From CALARM01 sp964431735 (lineage in GTDB: Bacteria > Vulcanimicrobiota > SpSt-956 > JAKJGF01), in assembly GCA_964431735.1 (NCBI GenBank), contig CAYSLJ010000014.1, forward strand, positions 1-64,000: 64,000 nt of DNA, read 5' to 3'. The notes under the pieces are model-generated. The model searched no databases and had not been told where the DNA came from. It saw only the letters and a list, made by a program, of their open reading frames with translations. Positions 1 to 8,588 of the stretch are shown here, piece after piece. The first letter of the stretch is position 1. Each line of letters opens with the position of its first letter. The translations under genes were made by a program, and so were the position numbers.

Positions 1-50
1 TCACCCACCGGAAGGGTGTAGAATAAATATTACTTTTCGGATAGGTTCTA
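1..50 (-). repeat. Element B, end fragment cut by window edge
   Basis: The first 50 bases are, on the reverse strand, the same as the left end of the inverted-repeat element at 21890-22202, including the terminal motif AGAACCTATCCGAA. The rest of the copy lies outside the window. Confidence 0.7.
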
Positions 51-286
51 AGTATCGTAACAGGTAAAAGGGTATGCAAAAAATATGGCACTCACTCCTG
101 TCCCTGGCCGGGCTCTGGAGGAAAAGATATGCCGTATTAAAAGAGAGTTATAAATTATATAGATGCAAAATATTAAACGTCTAAAAAACCAGTTTGTCAC
201 GCAACAGGATCATATCTTTTCCGGAAGAGTCCGGTCAGGGACAGGTTTTAAAAATGGGTATAAACTTATCTGGAGCGGTACTCAGT
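51..286 (+). repeat. Element C, long-hairpin intergenic repeat
   Basis: This 294-base gene-free stretch is filled by a repeat. Arms at 97-131 and 211-245 are inverted copies (about 30 of 35 pair) around an 80-base loop, so an RNA copy would fold into a long hairpin. Partial copies occur at 15411-15479 and 28049-28165. Its core resembles the core of element B, so B and C look related. No coding potential was seen. It could be a non-autonomous mobile element or a structured RNA. Confidence 0.65.
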
Positions 287-293
287 AAATAAT

Positions 294-1583
294 TTATATG
301 GAAAGATATTTTTTATATTCTCTCCCTGTAACCAGAGTTCTGTGTTCTTCCCATTCTGTTAATTTTAAATACATATAATGTTCAAAAATCTCTTCTCCCA
401 GGGATTTTCGCATAAAATCACTTTGTTCTGCTTCTACGAGTGCTTCAAACATACTTTTGGGAAGAAAATGCCTATCAATTACTTTAATAGATTTGTTTTT
501 TCTATAGGTGCTACCTGTATCAGGCTTCCCGCAGTCGAGTTTTTCTCTGATACCCTGTAAACCCATTTCTATAAAAGTTGCTATCTGGAGATATACATTC
601 CCTGCCGGATCTGGATTTCTCAGTTCTATTCTCATATTATCAGGTCTGCTGAAATAAGGAACTCTTATCATGGAACTTCTGTTTTTTATACCCCATCCTA
701 TAGTAATCGGAGCTTCTTTTTCAACAATATAAGCCTTGTAAGAGTTATAGATTGAAGCCATAATGATAGATGTTTCCCTTGCATATTTCATTATTCCTCC
801 TATAAACTGTCTTGCCACTTCACTGAGATTATATGGTGCATCGGCACTATAAAACATGTTTTCTCCATCTATATTCTGCATGGATAGATGTATATGAAAA
901 GCACTTCTGTTCTGTTCGTCAAAAGGTTTTGGCATAAAGGTCGCATGGTAGCCATGTTCCTTTGCAATTTTTCTGGTTATATAACTGAATAACAGTGTCC
1001 TGTCTGCAGCTTTTAAGGGTTTTTCCGGGCAGAGATTGATTTCATGCTGTGAAGGTGTTACTTCATGATGGGCTTTTTCAAATTTAACACCGCAACCGGT
1101 TAATACATTGACAATATTTTTTCTTACATCACTGCCTTTATCAGACGGATCTGCATTAAAATAACCGACCCTGTCTGTATAAATATTTCCATTAAAATCT
1201 TCACTGTTAAATAAAAAGAATTCATATTCGGGGCCTACAAGAAAGGTAAATCCGAATTCTGATTTACCTTTCTTAATAACCTTTTCAAGTACATATCTCG
1301 GATCGGATTTCGCTCTGGAACCGTTCTTATTGTAGATTTTTCCTATAAAGAAACCTACTTTTTCATTTTTTAATTTTATGATTTTAAAGCTGCTTTTGAC
1401 GGGACATATTAAACGATCACTATCATCAACTCTGCTTATACCGGCAATAGAACTGCCATCAAAACCAATTCCGTTTTTAATATATTCTTCTATGTTCTCA
1501 GGATTTACCTGTAATGTCATGAGCCTTCCGTTAAGGTCTGTTATAAATATCTGTACACAGTCTACTTTTTTGAGTTTTTTCAT
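294..1583 (-). CDS. glnA: Glutamine synthetase, type I
   Basis: The enzyme condenses ammonia and glutamate with ATP to form glutamine in the cytosol. At 429 residues it has the size of the short GSI-alpha class. Visible motifs are GFDGSSI near residue 41, the metal and substrate segments VGPEYEFFLF, HEVTPSQHEINL and NRSAFHIHLS, the ATP segment around NRSSMIRVP, and ELRNPDPAGN. The Arg in the early SRVDDSD segment, tied to feedback control in GSI-alpha enzymes, is kept. The region that carries the adenylylated tyrosine in GSI-beta is short and lacks the usual pattern, so adenylylation is unlikely. The gene is monocistronic with its own promoter and operator at 1617-1670, shared in design with the KamA-family gene that starts at 10460. 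A beta-glutamate or other amino-acid substrate is possible but unproven. Confidence 0.93.
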   Translation of the reverse strand: MKKLKKVDCVQIFITDLNGRLMTLQVNPENIEEYIKNGIGFDGSSIAGISRVDDSDRLICPVKSSFKIIKLKNEKVGFFIGKIYNKNGSRAKSDPRYVLEKVIKKGKSEFGFTFLVGPEYEFFLFNSEDFNGNIYTDRVGYFNADPSDKGSDVRKNIVNVLTGCGVKFEKAHHEVTPSQHEINLCPEKPLKAADRTLLFSYITRKIAKEHGYHATFMPKPFDEQNRSAFHIHLSMQNIDGENMFYSADAPYNLSEVARQFIGGIMKYARETSIIMASIYNSYKAYIVEKEAPITIGWGIKNRSSMIRVPYFSRPDNMRIELRNPDPAGNVYLQIATFIEMGLQGIREKLDCGKPDTGSTYRKNKSIKVIDRHFLPKSMFEALVEAEQSDFMRKSLGEEIFEHYMYLKLTEWEEHRTLVTGREYKKYLSI

Positions 1584-1616
1584 TCTTTACAGGTCTTTCT
1601 TTTTTTGTTTTTTTAG

Positions 1617-1670
1617 AAATTGTTTCTATTGAAACAATTTATTATACAATTTTTTCTGTCTATCTGTCAA
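1617..1670 (-). promoter_or_regulatory. glnA promoter with palindromic operator
   Basis: On the minus strand TTGACA (1665-1670) and TATAAT (1641-1646) are 18 bases apart. Immediately downstream lies a perfect 10-bp inverted repeat with a 4-base spacer (AAATTGTTTC at 1617-1626, GAAACAATTT at 1631-1640), where a repressor would cover the transcription start. It does not fit the TGTNA-N7-TNACA GlnR/TnrA box. A close relative is at 10725-10779. Confidence 0.75.
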
Positions 1671-1734
1671 ACCATTTTTTACGGCATGCAGGTTCACCTT
1701 TTGCCCTGACTGTCATGGTCGGTTCAGTCCTGTA

Positions 1735-1775
1735 TTACTGACCTGAGCACAGGCATGTAATAAACGTTTCGGTAA
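1735..1775. repeat. Element A, internally deleted copy
   Basis: A 41-base stretch with both element A ends (TTACTGACCTGAG at the left, CGGTAA at the right) but without the heptamer core. It lies between glnA and the ClC gene. Confidence 0.5.
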
Positions 1776-1778
1776 TTC

Positions 1779-3182
1779 CTATTTTTTTGCTACTATAGCA
1801 GTAACTCGCCTTTTTGCTTTTTTTATTCTTATTTTGATTATTCTTATAAATCTTATAAGATAACTGTTTACCTCTGGCTGAAGAATTACGTCTGTCTTTC
1901 TTATTTCCCTGCCCAGATCTATCTTTAAAGAATGAGACTTCTGTATGGCAAGTATTTGATATGGATATACGCTCCTGTGGCCTGTCATAACAAAACTTAT
2001 TACACAGACTATTGCAGCATAATTGGCTATATTGGAACCGAATATTTCCATTGCCATAATACTTGCAGCAATCGGTGTGTTGGCAGCACCTGCAAGTAAT
2101 GCTACAAAACCTATGGCAGAAAAGCTCGCTACATTAAGACCCATGATTTGTGCAAATAAATTTCCCGATGCAGATCCTATAAAAAATATTGGTGTTACAA
2201 TACCTCCGCTTCCTCCGAAATTCAGGGTAATACTTGTGAAAAGTATTTTTGCCATAAAGGCATACCATACGACCTCCTGGCCTGAAAGACACTTTTCTAT
2301 TGTATCCAGTCCGAGCCCGAGATAATCTTTTGAAAATATAAATGTTAATATAATAAGGAAAAAACCTCCTGTTATACCTTTTACAGGAAATTTTGTTTTT
2401 ATATTATTACTTATATGTTTGCATATATGAAGTATTTCTATGAATATAAAAGCACATAGGCCGAAAAAAATACCGGCCAGAACTATTTTTATAAAAAATA
2501 GCCCTTCGAATTTATGCATTAAGTTTATATTATGGTGAAAATATTGAACCCCCATATAGGATGATACCTGATATGAAGTAAGACCTGCTATGAATGAAGG
2601 AAGTAGAACGTCATACAACATACTTCCTGCTGCCAGAACTTCTATACCGAAAATAGCCCCTGACACAGGTGTTCCGAATACAGAAGCAAAACCTGCACTG
2701 ATACCGCATATAACCAGTTTTTTCCTGTCATAATCATTCAGCCTTAACAGGCCTGCCAGGATTGAAGAAAGGCCTGCTCCTATCTGTGCACATGGCCCTT
2801 CTTTCCCTGCCGAACCACCTGTGGCTATTGTAATGATAGTGCTCACCAGTTTTACCGGTACAACCATTGGATTTATCTTACCGCTATCTTTATGAACTGC
2901 TTTTATTACTTTTTCCGTACCATGTCCTTCTGCATCGGGGGCAAGATACTTTATTACTGCTTCACATAAAAAGAAAGACAGTGGCATTAATAGAAAATAA
3001 TAGGGAAATTTACCGGTACAATTAATCCCCATATTTAACAGATTTAAGAATATTGCTGTAGCCAGGCCTATAATTGCACCGCTTAGTGCGGCCAGTATAA
3101 ACCATTTTATAATGCTTACGAAAATAACAGATTCTTCTGTTATTTCCTTTTTTATTACATTATATTCATTCTGTAATTCCAT
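1779..3182 (-). CDS. ClC-family chloride channel or antiporter
   Basis: A 467-residue polytopic membrane protein of the ClC family. The gating-glutamate motif is seen as GKEGP in GSAGKEGPCAQIG, the pore motif as GSGGIVTPIFFIG, and the first selectivity loop as EGHGTEK rather than GSGIP, as in many bacterial ClCs with GHG. At the position of the proton-relay glutamate of E. coli ClC-ec1 (second E of FIIEEM) this protein appears to have Val (FGIEVL), by eye alignment, which would favour a passive chloride channel over a Cl-/H+ exchanger. There are no CBS domains. A weak GGAGATGAG ribosome-binding site lies upstream of the ATG. Its position between glnA and the KamA cluster is compatible with a role in osmotic or ion balance. 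Confidence 0.9.
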   Translation of the reverse strand: MELQNEYNVIKKEITEESVIFVSIIKWFILAALSGAIIGLATAIFLNLLNMGINCTGKFPYYFLLMPLSFFLCEAVIKYLAPDAEGHGTEKVIKAVHKDSGKINPMVVPVKLVSTIITIATGGSAGKEGPCAQIGAGLSSILAGLLRLNDYDRKKLVICGISAGFASVFGTPVSGAIFGIEVLAAGSMLYDVLLPSFIAGLTSYQVSSYMGVQYFHHNINLMHKFEGLFFIKIVLAGIFFGLCAFIFIEILHICKHISNNIKTKFPVKGITGGFFLIILTFIFSKDYLGLGLDTIEKCLSGQEVVWYAFMAKILFTSITLNFGGSGGIVTPIFFIGSASGNLFAQIMGLNVASFSAIGFVALLAGAANTPIAASIMAMEIFGSNIANYAAIVCVISFVMTGHRSVYPYQILAIQKSHSLKIDLGREIRKTDVILQPEVNSYLIRFIRIIKIRIKKAKRRVTAIVAKK

Positions 3183-3373
3183 AGATTTATTGTTCTCATC
3201 TCCATTTTTTATATATATCTACCTATACTTTTGCACTTTTTCATAATTTACCTGTTTTTACTGACTTTATAGTTAAATAGGTTCCGCGTTTTAATCTTCC
3301 TGTCCCAAAACCTGACACCGGAAAATTGAATTAGATTATTTTTTTACAGTTTGTAAAATTTGCAAAAGTATAG

Positions 3374-5305
3374 TTAATAATAAAACCATATTGTTCTGTA
3401 TTCTCTGATATTTTCACCTCTTGCTGCAAGTTCTTCAAGATAATCGTATATCGGTACATCTACATAATTATAAGGAGGCACAGGTTTTATGTTTTTTTCC
3501 CATGGATGAAATTCATAGACTCTGCTCCCATCGGGTAAAATCATAACTACTCTGTGATCCTGCCAGGCTCTTAAATGGTTTTTACCAAGTTTCGGTACAT
3601 TAAACACCGGTTCGTCTGTCCTGTCAAGTCCAGGAAGTAGTCTTGCTTCTTCTTTTCTTTCCTGAAGAATTCGTGCTATGGGAACCATATACTTCCTTGT
3701 TTCTTCCTTGCCTTTCATGTTAAATGTATAATATGGATCAATTCCTGTTAATTTCAGGTCTGTCCGTAGTTTTGCCGTTTCAAAACGACGGGAATTTTCA
3801 ATGGTAAAAACCTCCTGATTATAAACAGATATACCGGTTTTCCTTATTTTCTGAACAGCTTTCATTGCTTCAGGTGTTATTTCGTAGGAATGTTCAAAAT
3901 GTGTGACTATGGCAATCTCCCTCCGTCCAGGTTCATGGAAGGAAGATAAGATGTTTATCAGATCATCTGTCCATCTCATTGGAAGTACAACAGGTGTTCT
4001 TGTGCCGAGACGAATTCTGCGTATATGCTCTTTTTTTGCCAGTATTTCGAGTATAATCTTTAAATCTTTATCATTCATTATACATGGGTCACCGCCTGTA
4101 ATTAAAACATCTCCTACAGTTCTGTGGGAATCAAACCATTTCAGTGATTTTTCAAGAGTTTCTTTCTGCGCCATGGCATCGGGGGCAAGAACTTCGTCTA
4201 TTTCCCAGTTTCTCTGGCAGTAGACACAGATCTGTGCACATGTATTGAAAGGTTTTAATATAGCAATTCCAGGGTATCTTCTTGTAATAAGTTCTTCAGG
4301 AGATGTATCATGTTCTCCCATAAAATCAAATATACAACCTCTTTTTGCCCTGTTTTCTACCATCATGTCAATATAATCGGGAGGCGGAATTACCTGTGCA
4401 CGAATGGCATGATCATAACCTATGGATAATTGCCTGTCCATTAAACTCAGGTAATAAGGTGTGATACCGAAAGGTATTCTGTTTTCAGAAGCTTTTTTTA
4501 TTGCTTCTTTGTGTTCTGCAGTAAGCTCAATAAGATCCAGTAACGGTTTGTATGTTTTTATTACATTTTTTAAATGCCATCTGTAATCATTCCAGTCTTC
4601 CTGATGACTGCCGAAGTACCGGATAATTCTGTTTTTATTTTCCTGTCTCCAGTTTATTACGTCTCTGTCCAGACCTGAAGGATATTTTTTAAAGTATTTC
4701 TCCATTGTCGACCCCAGTTCGTCGAGTATTTCCGTTCTTGCTTCTGCAGCACGACGTCCTTCAAGCTGAAGAAAATCAGGTATACCTTTTTTGGCTTCAG
4801 AAGATTCAAAATATATGTTTGATTTGCCTGCAACCCCGCGGAAAAGATTTATAAATTCTATTAAAAAACCTGCAGAAATCTGCAGGTCTTCTCCTTTGCC
4901 TGTTGATAGTTTCCAAAGGCAGTCAAGAGCAGATACTCCTGTGCGATATTCATTGACAGGTCCTATAATACTTTTAAATACCCTTATACACTCTCTTACA
5001 GTTGCTTTTTCCAGAATATGTAAATCGTTGTCTGTTTCAAATATTTTACGTTCTGCTTTTTCCAGATATGTATATACTTTATCTCTCGCTTTTTCCAGAT
5101 TTTCCGAATCTTTAAGAATAGTGTAAATTTCAGGATTTGCCTCCCACAGACGTTTCATATAAGCATCATAATTGACCTCAAATTTTGGTTTTACCATTTC
5201 AATTTCATCTGTAAATACATCATCAATGGTTTTGGTTCTGACTACCTTTCTCTGTGCTGAATTCTTTGATAATTCCGGCTTTTTCTCTTCTTTTACATTT
5301 TTCAT
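3374..5305 (-). CDS. KamA-family radical SAM aminomutase, long form; candidate glutamate 2,3-aminomutase (copy 1)
   Basis: A 643-residue radical SAM/PLP aminomutase. The iron-sulfur cysteines are C356, C360 and C363 (CAQICVYC). The C-terminal half follows lysine 2,3-aminomutase: GDP at the SAM-binding region, a PYY segment, and a FNVPKLGK segment whose K575 is the likely PLP lysine. Lys531 and Asn569 occupy the positions of the two Asp residues that bind the lysine side chain in lysine 2,3-aminomutase (Asp293, Asp330). From memory, glutamate 2,3-aminomutase has Lys and Asn there. About 250 extra N-terminal residues, charged and mostly helical, have no function I recognise. It is the last gene of the run 10460 to 3374 and is about half identical to copy 2 in the catalytic part. 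Lysine or another amino acid remains possible as substrate. Confidence 0.8.
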   Translation of the reverse strand: MKNVKEEKKPELSKNSAQRKVVRTKTIDDVFTDEIEMVKPKFEVNYDAYMKRLWEANPEIYTILKDSENLEKARDKVYTYLEKAERKIFETDNDLHILEKATVRECIRVFKSIIGPVNEYRTGVSALDCLWKLSTGKGEDLQISAGFLIEFINLFRGVAGKSNIYFESSEAKKGIPDFLQLEGRRAAEARTEILDELGSTMEKYFKKYPSGLDRDVINWRQENKNRIIRYFGSHQEDWNDYRWHLKNVIKTYKPLLDLIELTAEHKEAIKKASENRIPFGITPYYLSLMDRQLSIGYDHAIRAQVIPPPDYIDMMVENRAKRGCIFDFMGEHDTSPEELITRRYPGIAILKPFNTCAQICVYCQRNWEIDEVLAPDAMAQKETLEKSLKWFDSHRTVGDVLITGGDPCIMNDKDLKIILEILAKKEHIRRIRLGTRTPVVLPMRWTDDLINILSSFHEPGRREIAIVTHFEHSYEITPEAMKAVQKIRKTGISVYNQEVFTIENSRRFETAKLRTDLKLTGIDPYYTFNMKGKEETRKYMVPIARILQERKEEARLLPGLDRTDEPVFNVPKLGKNHLRAWQDHRVVMILPDGSRVYEFHPWEKNIKPVPPYNYVDVPIYDYLEELAARGENIREYRTIWFYY

Positions 5306-5331
5306 TCCTGTAGCCCCCTTTCCCTCTCTAT

Positions 5332-5463
5332 TCAGAACGATTGAACCAGTTCTGCATTGTTAAAATAGAATTTCAGACATTTTAAGGCTATAGCTGTAAC
5401 AGTTCCTATGATTATACCTCCTGATACTGAAAGGAGAAGCAGTCTTAATACATAAGTAAACAT
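5332..5463 (-). CDS. Small membrane peptide between kinase and aminomutase
   Basis: A 43-codon ORF with an ATG at 5463, an AGAGGT ribosome-binding site 10 bases upstream, and a TGA at 5332-5334. It begins MFTYVLRLLLLS and has one hydrophobic helix of about 22 residues with a Gly-rich centre (SGGIIIG), then a charged tail with NNAELVQSF. It sits 22 bases after the histidine kinase gene and 26 bases before the aminomutase gene, in the same direction. It has no recognised family. A small regulator or subunit acting at the membrane with the kinase is possible. Confidence 0.55.
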   Translation of the reverse strand: MFTYVLRLLLLSVSGGIIIGTVTAIALKCLKFYFNNAELVQSF

Positions 5464-5485
5464 TGTTTCGTTAACCTCTTTTTTA

Positions 5486-8400
5486 TTATGCATAGCCATA
5501 TTTTTTTATCACCTCCATAAATGATTTAAATTCATAGGGTTTCTGAAGAAAATCTCTGATTCCATCATTGCCGAACTGTCTGTATACTTCTTCTTTACTG
5601 TATCCGCTTGAAATAATGACCTTTACGTCACTCCTGATTTTACAGAGTTCATCATATGTCTCTTTTCCGCTGAGATCAGGCATGGTCATATCCAGAATAA
5701 CTGCACATATGTCCTGACCTTTTAATTTGAATATTTCAATTCCTTCTTTACCGTTTGAAGCAGTCAATACATCAAAACCGGATTTCCTGAGAAAGGATTC
5801 CGCTACGGTGCGAATACTTTTTTCATCATCTACTATAAGGAATGTACCTGTTCCTCTGAAGGTTTCAAAAGGTTTTTTTTCGGTTCTTACAGTTATTTCT
5901 TTTCTTTTTAAAGCCGGAAACAGAACTGTCATATTAGTTCCTTCTCCCGGTGAAGTAGAGACTCTGATAGCGCCTTTATGGCCCCGGATAATACCCAGAA
6001 CTGCAGCAAGGCCCAGTCCTCTACCGAGAAATTTTGTTGTGAAAAAAGGATCGAAGATCTTATCTTTTACTTCTTCTGTCATACCGCATCCTGTATCTGA
6101 TATTTCCAGAAATACATAAAGTCCTTCAGATATTTTCTCTTTGAGATAAGTGGCGGCAATATAATATCTGTCACAATCTTTTATACCTGTTCTTATATTT
6201 ATATTACCCTGATTTTCTCCTATTGCTTCAGAGGCATTTATGACAAAATTCATAATAATCTGTTCTATCTGTGTTCTGTCACATTCTATCAGCGGCAGTT
6301 CTTCAGAAAGATTGTATAAAATATTACATTTTTTTGAGACAGAAATTTTAATGAATTTTTCCATCTTTCTGATAAGTTCATTAAGATTTATTTTATCCCT
6401 TACAATAGAGCCTCTCCCGGTATAGTTCAGTATCTGTCTTGTAATATTTGCGGCATGGTTTATGGAATTTATTATTTCATCAATATTTCCTTTCAGAGGT
6501 GAATCTTCCGGAATATCCATCATGGTAAGTTCTGCATAACCAAGCATTCCTGCCAGTATATTGTTAAAATCATGGGCAATTCCGCCTGCCATTATACCAA
6601 GGCTTTCCATTTTTTGTGATTGCCATAGATGTTCTTCTATTTGTCTTTTCTCTTCTATTGAACGCCTTCTTTCAAATACATTTACAAAAATTTCTCCTAA
6701 AAGTCTCAGAAGTCTCACATCTTCTTTTCTCCATACTCTTTCTGCATTTTCTGAATTAAATACAAGCGAGCCTATAAGTGATTTTTCTATGACCATGGGA
6801 ATGGCCAGTTCTGTTTTGTAGGAAAATTCTTCCCACTTTATTGTTTTTCCGTCAAGTTTCATCTGAAAATCTGTAATGAATTCCCTGGGATTTAAATCGG
6901 AATGAGGAACAAAGTCACCGTCACACCACCTGTAGTGTTTTTCTATATCTTTTAAATCCTTTGAAAATATATTGATATAACAGAATTTAACTCCCAGAAA
7001 CTTCCCCGTTGTTTCAAGGGCAAAATTTATTTCACTGTCTATTTCATCTGCTGTAATATTTATAAATTTACTTGAAATATCTGTAATAAGTTCTTCTACT
7101 GAAAGCCTGTACAGAAGTTCTTCCTGAGATTTTTTTGTATCTGTAATATCCATGACAACAGAGAATATTCCCGAATAATTTTCTTTTTCATCTAATATGG
7201 AGGAATTTGAGAAAACAGTATAAATTTCTTTTCCGTCTTTTCTTTTAAGTATTATTTCAAAATGTTCTGACCACATTTTTTCATGTACTTCAAATTTTTC
7301 TCTCACCTTTTTTGCCGTTTCTTCCCTGACATAATCCAGAATATTTGTTCCCGTAATTTCCTCTCTTCTGTATCCTGTTATATTACAAAAAGCCTGATTG
7401 GCAAATGTTATTATCCCATCTATGTTTATGGCGAGAATCCCTTCATTTAGTTTCTCTACAAGTTTTCTGTATTTTTCCTCACTCATTCTGAGGGCCTGGC
7501 GGGATGTTTCTTTTTCTTCCTCTCTTTTTTCCAGTGCTTCTGCCATTTTGTCAAAAGATCTGGCAAGCTGTCCTACTTCATCTGTCGTATGTGGAACATC
7601 TGTTCTGGTTTTCATATTTCCAAGGCCGATTTTTAAAGAAGCGCTTAAAAGTTTTTTCAATCTGTTGATTATAATGATATTACCCAGAAACCATCCAGCA
7701 GAAATTGTAATAAGAAGGGAAGATAAAAGGAGCAATATATTTCTTACCATTATATAGTTTACTTCCGATAATGCCCTGTATGACGGTATGCCTGCCCTTA
7801 TAAACAGATAAGGTTTTTCTCTGAGTGTTAATTTTTTAAAGGCATACAGTCTCTGGATACCGTCAAGACCTTTCCCTGTAAAGGTGCCTTCTTCAGGCTG
7901 TCCCGTCATGGCAGATATCATGCCGGGCAGGTCATATTCTCCTTCGTAATTCATAGAAGAAGGATAATATTTGAGGATTCTTCCCTGTGAATCACAGAAT
8001 ATAAGGTTTGACCCTTCAGGTAATTCAGCCTGAAGAAAGGCCTGGCCATATAATTCAAGGTTGAAAAAGGCTATGATTACTCCCTTTATATGTCCCTGCC
8101 TGTCTGTTACAGTACATGCAAAAGGAAGAACAGCTTTTTTGTATATATGTTTTTCTGTATATTCTCCTGCAACAAGCCTGTTCTCTTTTATTGCATCCTG
8201 AAAAAATGATTCGCCGGCCAGAGAAGTTTTTTTACCTGAATCTGTAGAGAAAAGGATATTTCCATGTTTATCTGTAATAATAATACCGGCACAGAAAGGA
8301 TTTTCTTTCATAATTTCTTCCAGAAATCGCCGGTGTTCTGAAGTTTTTTCTGTTATATCCAGTTCGGATAATATTGTAATTAACTGATGAATACTTTTAG

Positions 8401-8584
8401 ATGCCTGTTCTTCCTGTATCGCTATATTTCTTACCAGCTGGAGAGTGCTGTAATTTGCATTTTTTAATGCAATATGTCTCCTTTCCATACCTGTGTATAT
8501 CATTATGGCAAATACAGGCACTACAGATAAAAGGATCAGGAATATTAAATTAATTCTCATGGATAAAGTAAAAATTTTTTTCAT
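5486..8584 (-). CDS. Hybrid sensor histidine kinase (Cache-HAMP-PAS-GAF-HK-REC)
   Basis: A 1032-residue membrane kinase. In order: TM helix (about 11-31), extracytoplasmic double-Cache-like sensor (about 35-280), TM helix (283-304), HAMP (305-357), PAS (370-485), GAF-like domain (495-650), a HisKA domain with the phospho-accepting His in GGIAHDFNNIL, an HATPase domain with the DTGCGM and GRGLGLA boxes, and a C-terminal receiver with the acceptor Asp in VILDMTMPD and the Lys in LQKPYE. Phosphate would pass from His to the internal Asp. No output domain is present, so a partner is required, possibly the receiver protein at 10981. The start lies 4 bases after the preceding aminomutase gene with no clear ribosome-binding site of its own, so translation is probably coupled. 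The bound ligand is unknown; an osmotic or amino-acid signal is a guess from neighbours. Confidence 0.9.
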   Translation of the reverse strand: MKKIFTLSMRINLIFLILLSVVPVFAIMIYTGMERRHIALKNANYSTLQLVRNIAIQEEQASKSIHQLITILSELDITEKTSEHRRFLEEIMKENPFCAGIIITDKHGNILFSTDSGKKTSLAGESFFQDAIKENRLVAGEYTEKHIYKKAVLPFACTVTDRQGHIKGVIIAFFNLELYGQAFLQAELPEGSNLIFCDSQGRILKYYPSSMNYEGEYDLPGMISAMTGQPEEGTFTGKGLDGIQRLYAFKKLTLREKPYLFIRAGIPSYRALSEVNYIMVRNILLLLSSLLITISAGWFLGNIIIINRLKKLLSASLKIGLGNMKTRTDVPHTTDEVGQLARSFDKMAEALEKREEEKETSRQALRMSEEKYRKLVEKLNEGILAINIDGIITFANQAFCNITGYRREEITGTNILDYVREETAKKVREKFEVHEKMWSEHFEIILKRKDGKEIYTVFSNSSILDEKENYSGIFSVVMDITDTKKSQEELLYRLSVEELITDISSKFINITADEIDSEINFALETTGKFLGVKFCYINIFSKDLKDIEKHYRWCDGDFVPHSDLNPREFITDFQMKLDGKTIKWEEFSYKTELAIPMVIEKSLIGSLVFNSENAERVWRKEDVRLLRLLGEIFVNVFERRRSIEEKRQIEEHLWQSQKMESLGIMAGGIAHDFNNILAGMLGYAELTMMDIPEDSPLKGNIDEIINSINHAANITRQILNYTGRGSIVRDKINLNELIRKMEKFIKISVSKKCNILYNLSEELPLIECDRTQIEQIIMNFVINASEAIGENQGNINIRTGIKDCDRYYIAATYLKEKISEGLYVFLEISDTGCGMTEEVKDKIFDPFFTTKFLGRGLGLAAVLGIIRGHKGAIRVSTSPGEGTNMTVLFPALKRKEITVRTEKKPFETFRGTGTFLIVDDEKSIRTVAESFLRKSGFDVLTASNGKEGIEIFKLKGQDICAVILDMTMPDLSGKETYDELCKIRSDVKVIISSGYSKEEVYRQFGNDGIRDFLQKPYEFKSFMEVIKKYGYA

Positions 8585-8588
8585 TTTT

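Noticed and set aside
1617..1640. GlnR/TnrA box at glnA
   Set aside because: The palindrome spacing and bases do not fit TGTNA-N7-TNACA.
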